In this document: piece after piece, positions 24,057 to 33,734 of the stretch | Layout of the letters: each line of letters begins with the position of its first letter | Position numbering within the stretch: the first letter of the stretch is position 1 | NCBI RefSeq assembly: GCF_000149955.1 | Contig: NC_030992.1 | Span: 2,345,477 to 2,409,476, forward strand | From: Fusarium oxysporum f. sp. lycopersici 4287 | Taxonomy: Eukaryota > Ascomycota > Sordariomycetes > Hypocreales > Nectriaceae | DNA length: 64,000 nt | Direction of reading: 5' to 3' | Program-made: the position numbers and the translations under genes | Notes under the pieces: model-generated | The model's input: only the letters and a program-made list of their open reading frames with translations | Databases searched by the model: none | Told to the model about the DNA's origin: nothing

Positions 24057-25271
24057 TTATCTCCTCGCACGGCTACCACCAGCACTCTTACCGGGTGTTG
24101 CAGGCACAAGCTCCGCAATCTTAGCCTTCTTCTGGTCCTCGGCGGCCCTCTTGATCAGGTACTCGTCGATGGCCTGTGTTCCATCGATCAGCCGACCGCT
24201 CTCGGCGATTTTAGCATCCTCTATCGCTAAGCGTTGGCGGTGGGGCATCAAGCTGTTCACGGCGCTCAGGAGACATGCGCCACTCCTTGGGGAATTGCGG
24301 CTTAGGCTGAATCTTATGATGTCGGGTATCAAGAGGGATATCCTCAAATGTGTCCTTGGGGTCTTTGGCCGCAGCAATGAGGTCGTCAACTAGATTGGAG
24401 AGGTAGCGCTTGTTCTGTGCTTGGTGCTCAAAGCTATCGCTGCTCATCTTGATGATTTCTGTCTCAGGGTTGTAGCGAGGGCCAGCAAGCTTTTTAAGCT
24501 TCTCGGTTTGAACTGGGGTGAGCTTCAGGTCATCGGGGGCGAACTGCACCACCACCTTTTTCTCCGCAGGGTGGAATTCGCCCATATAAGAAGTGTACCG
24601 CCATCGCAGAACCTGGTTGTCGCTAGGAGGGACGAAGGGCTTGGCATACTCTGCTATAGTATCAGTATAGACATGTTTTGTCAATTTCAGTTCCACTCAC
24701 TTGACAGAAGAGGCAACTCCCATACTGCCAGTCGTGCGTACTGTCGCATATCTCGAATTTCGTCAAGCTTGCCATGAGCCATAGATGTTATGTCGTCCTC
24801 GTCGAATTCCTCGAGTTCTTCGGTATTGGTTTCGGGATCCTCCTCGTCGAACCAGAATGACTGTTTATTGGGCCTTTCACCCTTGTCATCTCTTGTGATA
24901 TCTTCCAGCACTGACCTATCCTCCGACGCCCAGCCAGGGTGCCATTCCAGCTCATTTTGCAAGTAGTGGTCAATGGAATTATAACCATTCTCTTTGGCCA
25001 GCTGATCCAATTGTTTCAGCCCCTCCGGTGTGGAAGCCTCAGCTAACGCAGCCTCCAGCTTCTTCAGCTCTATAGGACCGAAATCATCCTCCTCAGCGTC
25101 GTCTTGGCGTTGATCCTCCTCGCGCGCCCATCGTATCGTTGAAGTGGTAAATGCCCGTTGAGCATGCGGTTTTGGGCGGATAAGCTGCTGAGGCCGGGGG
25201 ATTTGTTGTATTCGAGGGGCCCGACGGCAGGCCATGGCGCATAGCCTTGCGGCTCTTGATACTGAAGCCAT
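24057..25271 (-). CDS. RSM24: Mitochondrial ribosomal protein mS35 (Rsm24), apparent frameshift
   Basis: Small-subunit mitoribosome protein. Two exons (24701-25271 and from 24653 down) around a 46-nt intron. The ATG at 25271 opens a basic presequence ending in a typical AFTTSTIRWAREED cleavage area. The mS35 core spans MRQYARLAVWELPLLS through KPFVPPSDNQVLRWRYTSY, FHPAEKKVVVQF and KLAGPRYNPETEIIKMSS. As written, the frame ends at 24211 after ERREQLD plus a short unrelated tail (337 residues). The neighbouring frame then continues smoothly (RLAIEDAKIAESGRLIDG) to a stop at 24057. The two would join if the run of four G at 24242-24245 were one base shorter, giving about 388 residues. It may be a base-call error, a real truncation or, less likely, recoding. 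Divergent to ALG13. Confidence 0.85.
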
Positions 25272-25523
25272 TGCAATTCGTCCAAGAGGGCAATGCCAGC
25301 GTCGAATTGTCGTCCGTCTCAAAAGGTGGGTTGGCGGGCTTTCAAAAATTTGGCTGCACCACCAAGCTTAACTGTAGTTGACCAGGTTCCGATAATTAAC
25401 CGCCATAGCTTCCTCTTACACGAACCGGCCTACCTACCCTATTGCGGAAGAACGGTATAGTTTAAGACTTTGAATCAACAACTCATCTGACTTTCTTTCT
25501 CCTCTACTGATTTACTCGCGGGT
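25272..25523. promoter_or_regulatory. Compact divergent promoter, RSM24 / ALG13
   Basis: 252 bp between divergent ATGs must serve both genes. The ALG13 side is pyrimidine-rich (CTTTCTTTCTCCTC) just before the start, common in fungal 5' leaders. Confidence 0.45.
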
Positions 25524-26245
25524 ATGGAGGGGCCTCGTCTCGATCGCGTGTGCCTCGTCACGGTTGGTGCGACCACGGGTTTTGGAAAACTTGTTGAATC
25601 GGTACTTCAGCCAAGTTTCTGGCAATACATGAATTCACAGAGGTTCACCCAGCTGCGCGTGCAGTGCGGCCCCGACCTTGCCTGGGCGAGCAAACAACTT
25701 GCCGGTCGCAAAGTTAATATTCCATCGGGTCTATGTATCGACCTATTTGCCTCCAAAAAAAATCTCATGAAGGAGGAAATGTCTTTATGCAAGGACGCTG
25801 ATGGCAAGAGACAACTTGGCCTTGTGATATCCCACGCTGGTAAGTCAAACAACGAATATCTCGTGCCTTGAACTTACATATCCCAGGTACTGGAACAATT
25901 CTTGATGCCTGGAAGATGGGATTGCCTCTTATCGTGGTACCAAATATACAGCTTTTGAACGATCACCAGACTGAGATGGCCAAATATCTCTCCAAGGAGG
26001 GATATGCAATCATGAGCTCTGGAAGGTATGTAAACTTATACCTTCAACCGAGCCTCCTTCTCATATTGGACAGTGCCGAGGACCTTGAAGAAGCTATCCA
26101 TAAGGTGGGACTTCTCTGGGAGGAGAACAAGACTCGTTGGCCTCCTCACATTATCCCCTCCCAACAGCCCAAGAGGCTTCGCTTGTGGGATCTCGCCCCC
26201 GAAGAGGTCGCCAAAGAACAGAACGCCACGATGGTGCATGATTAG
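25524..26245 (+). CDS. ALG13: UDP-GlcNAc transferase catalytic subunit Alg13
   Basis: With membrane-bound Alg14, adds the second GlcNAc to dolichol-PP-GlcNAc on the cytosolic face of the ER during N-glycan precursor assembly. Three exons (25524-25839, 25887-26025, 26074-26245) give 208 residues. The start carries the signature VCLVTVGATTGFGKLVE. Exon 2 holds the donor-binding loop (GLVISHAGTGTILDAWKMG, then PLIVVPNIQLLNDHQTEMA) formed across the first splice. The last exon adds a C-terminal helix. Length matches yeast Alg13 (202). No transmembrane segment, as expected. Confidence 0.94.
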
Positions 26246-26461
26246 GGCTTTGACATCGTCAAGCGCGCGGTGAGCCTCTGATCGGACAGTGGATCACTTG
26301 GGAGGAGATGTATTTACGTTACGATTTGGAAGGCATATGTTTGGTGTTTAGGCGTATCTATTTGCGCACAACTTGTCAAAAGGTGCATCTATCTAATGTA
26401 TACTCTTTTTTCCGTGCCGCCCGGGTAGGAAAACACTCGCCAGGTACAGAATATATCTTGC

Positions 26462-28354
26462 TCAAGGCAAATTCTGAACCTTCCAGATCTTCACATTGGC
26501 ATCCCCTCCAGCACTAGCAACTCTGCCACCTTCGACCCAGGCAACCCCGTTGACGCCGTCCTTGTGAGCGTTAGCAGCCTTGATTCGCTTACCCTGGTTC
26601 CTCTTTTCAAGACACCAGATAAAGACGTTGGTATCAAGGCTACCACTAGCAGCGTAGGCGCCCGTGTCGTCCCAGGCAATAGATGTTACTCGGGCAGTGT
26701 GAGCTGACCAGCGGTCTGCGACCAATTCCCAGCTACCAGCGCTGTAAACATAGATCTTCCCGACACTGTTTCCAGCGGCTAGATGCGAGCCATCCTTGGA
26801 AAAAGCAAGCGCAGAGATAGTGCCAGTTGGGTTACTCAGCGACTTGACTTCCTCGAGCTTACCATTAGAACTAGCGTTGTAAATGCGGACGGAATTTTCG
26901 TTGGCTCCGATGGCAACGAACGATCCGGATGCCGCAATAGCACCAGGGGTAAAGTCAAAAGACTGCTCGCTGACCAGCTTTTCGCCAGAGTACACGGAGA
27001 CACCGGAATAAGTCGCGACATAGACAAGCCCGTTCGCCGCACTTACACCTTTAGGTTGTGCTTGTAGCTTGATGGAAGTGCCCAAGAAGGTCTTGGCCGA
27101 CTCGTCAACAATTCTGAGAGTATCATCCCAACCAGCACTGAGTACCTTGCCATCGGCAGTGGCAAACTGAGAGACCTGGTTTGTATGTGCTTGGCCATCG
27201 ACAACCGTAGCAATCCCTGAATTAACGTCCCAGTGACATACCCGGCCGTCAAAGCTGCCAGACCAGAGGTCAGCACCCTTACCGTCAGATCCAATTGACA
27301 AAGCGGTTATGCTCTTTCCGTGACCATATACAACGCGGGCAGGTTCCGGCTTGCCCTCAGTCAAGTACGCAAGGTTGCCTGCAAGGCTGAGGCTAATGAT
27401 GAGGCCGTCGCTGCGGCCAGGAACAAATACAACACCGACTTGCTGATCACCCACGCTGACATCCTCTCCAAACTTCCAGGTTTGGACGACGCTGCCCGCA
27501 TCGACATCCCAAAGCTTTACAGTTTGATCAGCACTAGCGGTGACGAACTTCTTGCCATCTGGCGACCATGACACGGCAAATATACTTCCCGAGTGCTCAC
27601 CCTGCCCAATCTCTTTGGTGGGCTCACCCGTCTTCCCATCGTAGAGCTGTATCCTCTTGTCGGCACCAACTGTAACCAAAGAGCTTCCATCAGGAGAATA
27701 AGCAGCGCCCAGAACAAAACCAGTATGTTGAGCGCTCTTGTTGTTGAACTTATATGGGGCTCCATGATAGAAGACCATGTTACCATCGTCGCCAACCGTA
27801 GCCGCACGGAAAGGGCGTTGAGGTTTCATTGCGACGGCATTGACGGACTTGGAGTGACCGATGATCTCACCAACCGAGTTCCCGCTATCAGCTGTAATGC
27901 AGCGACCGAATTGCTCGCGGCCATCGCCAACAGCAATAACACGTTGCGACTCGCCGTCCCAGGCAATATCGTTCAGACGACCAGAGATGATTCCGTACTC
28001 GCCCCTGGTGCTCTCGATAGACTCGGGCTCCCACACCTTCAGCATTCCGCTTGAGTCGCCACTGGCGACCTTGAAGCCATTAGGAGCAAATCGAGCAACG
28101 GTTGTAGGGGCGGTGTGGCCGGTGTATTCCTTTGCGTCCGAAGGGTTGTCGATGGAGCGAACAAATATGGATTTTCCGCACTACATGGGTCAGAGACATC
28201 ATCTACAGACTGTAGTCTTCTGGCAGAGGGCAAATCATACAGGATAAGCTATCCGTTGACCCTTGGAGTCGGCTGAGATCTGAGTTGGCTGACCACGGTT
28301 TGTAACTGGGACTGCCGCAAGGATGCGGTCGAGAGTGATGGATGGAGACGCCAT
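26462..28354 (-). CDS. AIP1: Actin-interacting protein 1 (WD40)
   Basis: WD-repeat protein that works with cofilin to sever and disassemble actin filaments. Two exons (28241-28354 and 26462-28180) around a 60-nt phase-0 intron give 610 residues, close to yeast Aip1 (615). The N-terminus MASPSITLDRILAAVPVTNR opens the first propeller. Many WD blades follow, for example SGDSSGMLKVWEPE, YSPDGSSLVTVGADKRIQLY, WSPDGKKFVTASADQTVKLW and, at the end, SAGGDANVKIWKV. Two seven-bladed propellers are expected from the family. The whole propeller body is in one long exon. Identification is secure. Confidence 0.94.
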
Positions 28355-30325
28355 GACAGAGGCAGCAGCTGTTATGAGGTATAATTGTGCAGAAGATGTA
28401 CCCGTATAAAGCCTTGAAAGTCAAAATACCGTCAGCTTCTGATGCGAAGTTCTTGTAAACGTGGGGGAAACGTTTCTTGTTTGGAGGGGCACTTCTACGT
28501 ACGTCAACAAGCTGGTGTGGGGCACCTTACCTGTTCAGAATGAATGGCCTAGTAGTGAATAGTACTAAAAAGTCGATTTTATTATTGTGACATCAAACTT
28601 CAAATATCACATCTTGACGTATGGCCACTGCCTAAGCAGGCAATCCTTTTCATTGCCATGAACCTCCATGTCACTAGTATAGAATTCCCAATAAACCTCC
28701 TTCATGAAGGTTGTTAGCTCTCATCATACAGTGGATCCAAAAAAGTGAATATCTATCAAGCTGCTAACTATGGGTCCAGGCAATAATGAGAAGCCACACA
28801 AATATGACCATGATGACAGAAGCGGTCTCTCCTCTGCTCCAAACCTCTAGGCATCAAGTATCAATATCATGTCTGTTCAAATGACTTGGCTTTGCAGCAA
28901 TACCCAATGGCTCGGACGCCAAATGGTGTAAAGAGCGCCGTCACCTCGCAATAGTGCAAACTATATGGAAGCTCAAGGTTGCATGACTCCAGTGCCCTAG
29001 CCAGAAAGAGCATGTACTTTATTTGGACACGACGCTGGCTGCTTTATGCTTGTGTGATTCATCACGTTTTTAATATGAGTGGCATGTCCCGGGCCCCCAT
29101 CTTATCCCCAATATGATACTTGTGCAGGTTGTACTAAAGAAATACGAGGCGAGTGAGGCATTCATATGCAACGACACCTGGCATCGAAGGCTGCGTCTGC
29201 TCATCATGGCATCACCACTTAGTTCTAGTCTGCATTGCTCGATTTGAGTACTACTCTATGCCAAACAAATAGCCATCTAATACTTGAGGAATCTGAGCTG
29301 TAAGTCCACCGAGGTTGTTTGGTGGCGCGCCAAGATACACACGGTGGTGTCTGACTGGGCAACCGAACTCACAGCACGAGAAAAGGACATACGACGTTGC
29401 AGTTGTGCAGACAAAAATAACTAATCCATAGATTCTAACCACTCATGAACTGCATAACACAGCATAACACCGCACAACATCGCACTGGTTCAGCCTCCTT
29501 GCCCCCTCAAAGCACGCTAGTCATCTCCCCATCTCCATGCAGGGACATCTCCCGGAGCAAAAGCTAGGGATAGCAGCAGCGTCAAAGTCTCTTGTTGGAG
29601 GAAAACACACCGAACGACACAGGCACAAGGGTAACATTATTCGATGGTCGGCACAATTGTGGCTAAATCTCCACTTCGACCAACAGTCAATGCAATGCAC
29701 CGTCGTTACTCCCAGCCAACGCTGGTCAACAACCCTGCCGAAATCGTGGAAATCAATGGATTTGCACTGAATCGTGAATCCTGTTGACCGCCACGACTTC
29801 AAAGACATTTATCATGTGTTACTGAGCATCGGTCTGAATATGTCGGTGAAATGAGCTTCAGTAACAACAGATAAGTAGGCAAAAACAGAACATGTCCAAG
29901 CTTAAGCCACTAATAATACGAAAACCACCAAACGGCAACATGCATCCAGCCCTTTGTCTACCCCCCTCAACACTCTATCTCCGGCCTACGTACGGATAGT
30001 AAGGACTTGAACAAAATCTGAGCAGCCCCTGTCAGCTAGCCCGTACCATGTACAGTTCATACTTGCTATGGGGCGCATTGGCCTCGCCTGGGGGTGGGAC
30101 GGCAGAGCTTCCTTACCCATGCCCATACGGCACGATGCTAAACAAGACCCTGTTGCTAATATCCCCCGTACTCGCCTGTGTGATTAAAAACGCCTCGAAC
30201 TCCTCAGTTTATATATCTGCTCTTGGTCTCCCTGTGCCAGGACCCGTCTTTTCTCCTTAACCTACTCTGGATTCTCCAATTCTTCCTACTCCATCCTCAA
30301 ACGTCAACCTCACGTAACTGCCATC
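28355..30325. promoter_or_regulatory. 2-kb divergent region AIP1 / GPI-anchored protein
   Basis: Long intergenic stretch with no recognisable gene. The last 100 bp before 30326 are pyrimidine-rich (CTCCAATTCTTCCTACTCC), typical of a strongly expressed fungal 5' leader. Confidence 0.4.
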
Positions 30326-30888
30326 ATGAAATTCCTCTGGTCCCTCGCCCTCTTCGCTGCTGCGGCTTCTGCTCAGTCTTCCACTGACTCTGGCGCTGCT
30401 CCCTCTGCCTCGAGCGAGTGCGAGGCTGAGTACATAGTCAAGAGATGTCTCGAGACCGAGAACGCAAAGGTCCAGGACTGCAAGTCTAACGACTGGGACT
30501 GTCTCTGTGCTTCATATGAGGCTGTTGCTACGTAAGTGAAGCATGCCTGTACCTTGTGAACTGAACTTTTCATCTAACATCTACCTCCAGCTGCTTCAAC
30601 AACTGCCCAGACGACCCTCGCGCCAGCTCCGCCCAGAGCCAGGTCCAGGTCAACTGCCAGCAGGCTTCTCTCTATGGCACTGCGACCAAGGCCACCAAGA
30701 CCAGCTCTTCCACAGCGACAGCTGACGCATCCGATGCTACCGCCACTGGTTCCGGTGCTCCTGATGCAACCAGCTCTGCTACTGAGTCTGCCGCCAGCGC
30801 CGAGAACACCAACAATGCTGCCGACAAGGCACGCAACACTGCTGGTGTCCTTCTAGCCGTCGCCGGTGTAGTCGCTGCTATTCTGTAA
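30326..30888 (+). CDS. Secreted GPI-anchored protein with CFEM-like eight-cysteine domain
   Basis: 167 residues from two exons (30326-30531 and 30591-30888) around a 59-nt phase-2 intron. Signal peptide MKFLWSLALFAAAASA, then a small domain with exactly eight cysteines (C32, C41, C52, C59, C61, C70, C74, C91), a Ser/Thr/Ala-rich stalk, and a C-terminal hydrophobic tail (AGVLLAVAGVVAAIL) after a likely GPI site near Asn-Asn-Ala. Spacings from the second Cys onward (x10, x6 with Asp56, x1, x8, x3, x16) closely follow the CFEM plan, including the Asp before the CxC pair that binds haem iron in Csa2. The first spacing (x8 instead of x3) and the missing Pro-x-Cys start differ. Probably cell-wall or membrane bound; function unproven. 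Confidence 0.85.
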
Positions 30889-31844
30889 TTGCATTGGAAA
30901 TGGTTTATGAGTAACATGGAGGAGTTAAATTTGGTCTGAGCTTACGGCCGAAAAGCGTGCCATCAATGAACTATCTAAGTAATAACCTAATTCATTAATA
31001 TACACTCGGCTAGGTAAATGACCTCAGCCAGTTGATGATCTGAACTACATGTACGGATACTCCATGTGCTTTCCTGAAAATCATTCCAAGATCTGCACTA
31101 CTGTTGTACGTTTCGCCTCTAACCCTAATTAGAGATAACATTGCTTAATCCGATTGGGTGGGCCATCAAGTATTCGCAGGGATGTACTCTAGTTTAGTAG
31201 CATGTCCAAACCTTATGTTAGCTGAGAAAAGCCATCAGGGGTAGAGACGACCATTTCTTGGCTGAACAACCAATTTGTGAGTCTTCGTAATCGTCAGGAA
31301 AGAATTGCTACGTCTGCTTTTGGTCTTATTCATCGTGCTTTTACACTGCCAGCTTGTTACCACTGAGAAATCATGATACAAACAGGCGGAACTGCTTGAA
31401 ACTAAACTCTTGATATAACTATTCCGATCGTACAACATGTCCCTTCTTGTCTAGGGATAATCGCTCAACATACTAATAACGAAAAAAAAACAGAGGTGCA
31501 ACAACCAAACTGCATTCCAATAAGAAGTCCCGTTCCGTAGCGCCTCAGTGAATATACATAATTCTCTAATTCAAACAAGACCGCATGTTTCCCGTACTGT
31601 AATCTCACAAAGCGCCCCCAATAGCCCCAATTTTCGTTTGTGACAGACTGAAACCAAGCAGTTGTCGTTTCTCAATCGTGACCTGTTCCCAGTGGTTGTT
31701 CGTAACATATTGACTAAAAAAATATATGGTTGAAAATCGGTGGTTCAAGAAGAAAGGCGAATCCAATGGTTTGTGACTGTATAGCGTTGGCAATAATGGA
31801 TGGAAAGATCGGCACACAATGTGTAGATGCTATGTTCCAGTAGT
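30889..31844. other. Convergent intergenic region
   Basis: 3' flanks of the GPI-protein gene and AHC1. No ORF or RNA gene of note. Confidence 0.4.
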
Positions 31845-33734
31845 TCAGAGTTTACGCGACCTTCGTTCCCTGGCATTACTCTTGACCGGCGTCATCAGAG
31901 TAACATGCTTGGGGTCGTCCTTACGAAGCCTTACGGCGCCTGATGCGCCGCTGGATCCCCGACGCAGTGAGCGCGAATCCTGGTCGTCATCCAACGTGAT
32001 CTCTTCTACGTCCGACACTGACTCGGTTTCGAGATGATCACTTGTGCCAGAAACAGAGGAGCCATCATCTGTATCATCGTACTCTCCATCATCACTAACA
32101 AGGGAAGGCGCATTGTTGCTGACCATGGTATTGGGGCTCATGTCAACATCTTCCATGTCCAAATCTTCGTCTGAAAGTACAGGATTCGCATTACGCGATC
32201 CGCAGTTTGCAGACGTCTTGAACGCGATTGGGGGGGCACGACCTTTGCTACTGGCTGAATGGACTGATGCGGCCATGACAGTTGGAGAATGAGTAGCCTT
32301 TGCGGGCACGCGCATAACGACTGGTTTTCGCACAGCAGGCGGGTCTCCTAGTTCCATCTCCTCAACTGATGTCTCAGCAGGCTCCGATTCTTCACCGGAA
32401 GTCATATCGTCCAATGCAATCTTTGTCTTTGCATCTGCAACCAGTTCACGTAAGTTGCCGTCGAACTTCCGACTTTGCAGTAGATGTGAGAGAAAGGGCA
32501 CATCCGAAGCTCCTGCGACAGAGCCAGTCATTTGCACTTCACGCCCACGAGGTTTGCCATGAAGCGAAGGGATATGAGTGACGCCAGGCAGCTTGCCTTG
32601 ATGATAAAGCCTAAGCGAATCGGCAATTCTTGATCTGAGAGCAATGTATGCCTGCTGTTCAGTCATATCAGGTTGGGCGAAAGGATGCACAGAAGTGGAA
32701 GTCAGAGTTGGCATGGTCGGTGTAGGCGCCTTTTCCTCTCCAACAACCCCCCCTTCTGTTACTTCAATTGGATGTCCGCTCTGAACGGCTGCTTCCTCGT
32801 GGCTCTTGAAGTCCCTCTTATGAGCAATGCGGCAGTGATTGATAAATCCCTGAGTACTTGAAAAGTTCTCCCGGTTGCAATCAAGACATACCAACTTTAC
32901 CGTCTTCCCATCGGCGCGCTTCAAGATACATGGGCCAGCCTTGTCTTTTGGTTGAGGATAGCCACTTGACAAAGATTGTAACTTCTGACTCCCAGCTCCA
33001 CGGCCTGAACGGGCCTTGAGCGAAGTTCCAGATTCGGTGAAGCTATTTCTTGTCGTCCGCCCTTCAGCAAACGAAGCTCTCGCGCGTGAGGCTTCTGGAG
33101 TAAAATGCCACTCGGGCTGTATGCCATCAAACGAAGGATCAGGAATAAGCCACTTGGCATAGTGTCTGGCATATGGGCCATCAACGACACCAAACGGGGG
33201 TGCCCACCTTGGTACAGCTTCCCCCGGACGTGACTGAATAGCTGGTCCCTTTCCGGCACTGACATTCAGCATCTGTTCAGGAGTTGGGCAATTCACAGGG
33301 TAAGGGATGAGATGACAACGTCGGAGCTGCTCCAGAGCAACCTGACATTTCGCGAGTTCCTGGTTAATGAGCCGAAGTTCATCATGCTTTAGCAAAATTT
33401 CAAGACCAAACTGATGGCGAATCTCATCCCGGGCATCGTCCAAACTAGAGGCCGTAGGACTTTCTTGTGGTTTTGGGCCGGATGCTGAGAAACTGTCGCC
33501 TATTATATCTAGGTCTATCTTGGCGCGCTTTATAGGCACGTTCATATCGGACGTTTTATCAGAGCCATATACGCTTGGCCGTCTCCGTTTAGGAGGCTGC
33601 GCCTCGGGCGACCCTGATACTTTCGTTTCTGGTAACAGGGGTGACTGAAATGGCTTCAGCAGGTCTGCGATTGGTGGTGTTGCCGGCAGCGTCTTGTCGC
33701 TTCCCCGTGATTCAGATGTCCAGAATCGAAACAT
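31845..33734 (-). CDS. AHC1: Ahc1-like C2H2 zinc-finger subunit of the ADA acetyltransferase complex
   Basis: Single exon of 629 residues; first in-frame ATG at 33734. The N-terminal 100 residues are Ser/Pro-rich with basic clusters (PPKRRR, KRAK). A helical stretch (FGLEILLKHDELRLINQELA) precedes a conserved block (RWAPPFGVVDGPYARHYAKW). One C2H2 finger follows at C283, C286, H300 and H305 in CLDCNRENFSSTQGFINH. The C-terminal half is acidic and disordered with runs of Asp and Ser, ending in basic residues. This layout matches fungal Ahc1-type proteins; yeast Ahc1 holds the ADA form of the Gcn5 acetyltransferase together. The role is inferred from the family. Confidence 0.8.
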   Translation of the reverse strand: MFRFWTSESRGSDKTLPATPPIADLLKPFQSPLLPETKVSGSPEAQPPKRRRPSVYGSDKTSDMNVPIKRAKIDLDIIGDSFSASGPKPQESPTASSLDDARDEIRHQFGLEILLKHDELRLINQELAKCQVALEQLRRCHLIPYPVNCPTPEQMLNVSAGKGPAIQSRPGEAVPRWAPPFGVVDGPYARHYAKWLIPDPSFDGIQPEWHFTPEASRARASFAEGRTTRNSFTESGTSLKARSGRGAGSQKLQSLSSGYPQPKDKAGPCILKRADGKTVKLVCLDCNRENFSSTQGFINHCRIAHKRDFKSHEEAAVQSGHPIEVTEGGVVGEEKAPTPTMPTLTSTSVHPFAQPDMTEQQAYIALRSRIADSLRLYHQGKLPGVTHIPSLHGKPRGREVQMTGSVAGASDVPFLSHLLQSRKFDGNLRELVADAKTKIALDDMTSGEESEPAETSVEEMELGDPPAVRKPVVMRVPAKATHSPTVMAASVHSASSKGRAPPIAFKTSANCGSRNANPVLSDEDLDMEDVDMSPNTMVSNNAPSLVSDDGEYDDTDDGSSVSGTSDHLETESVSDVEEITLDDDQDSRSLRRGSSGASGAVRLRKDDPKHVTLMTPVKSNARERRSRKL

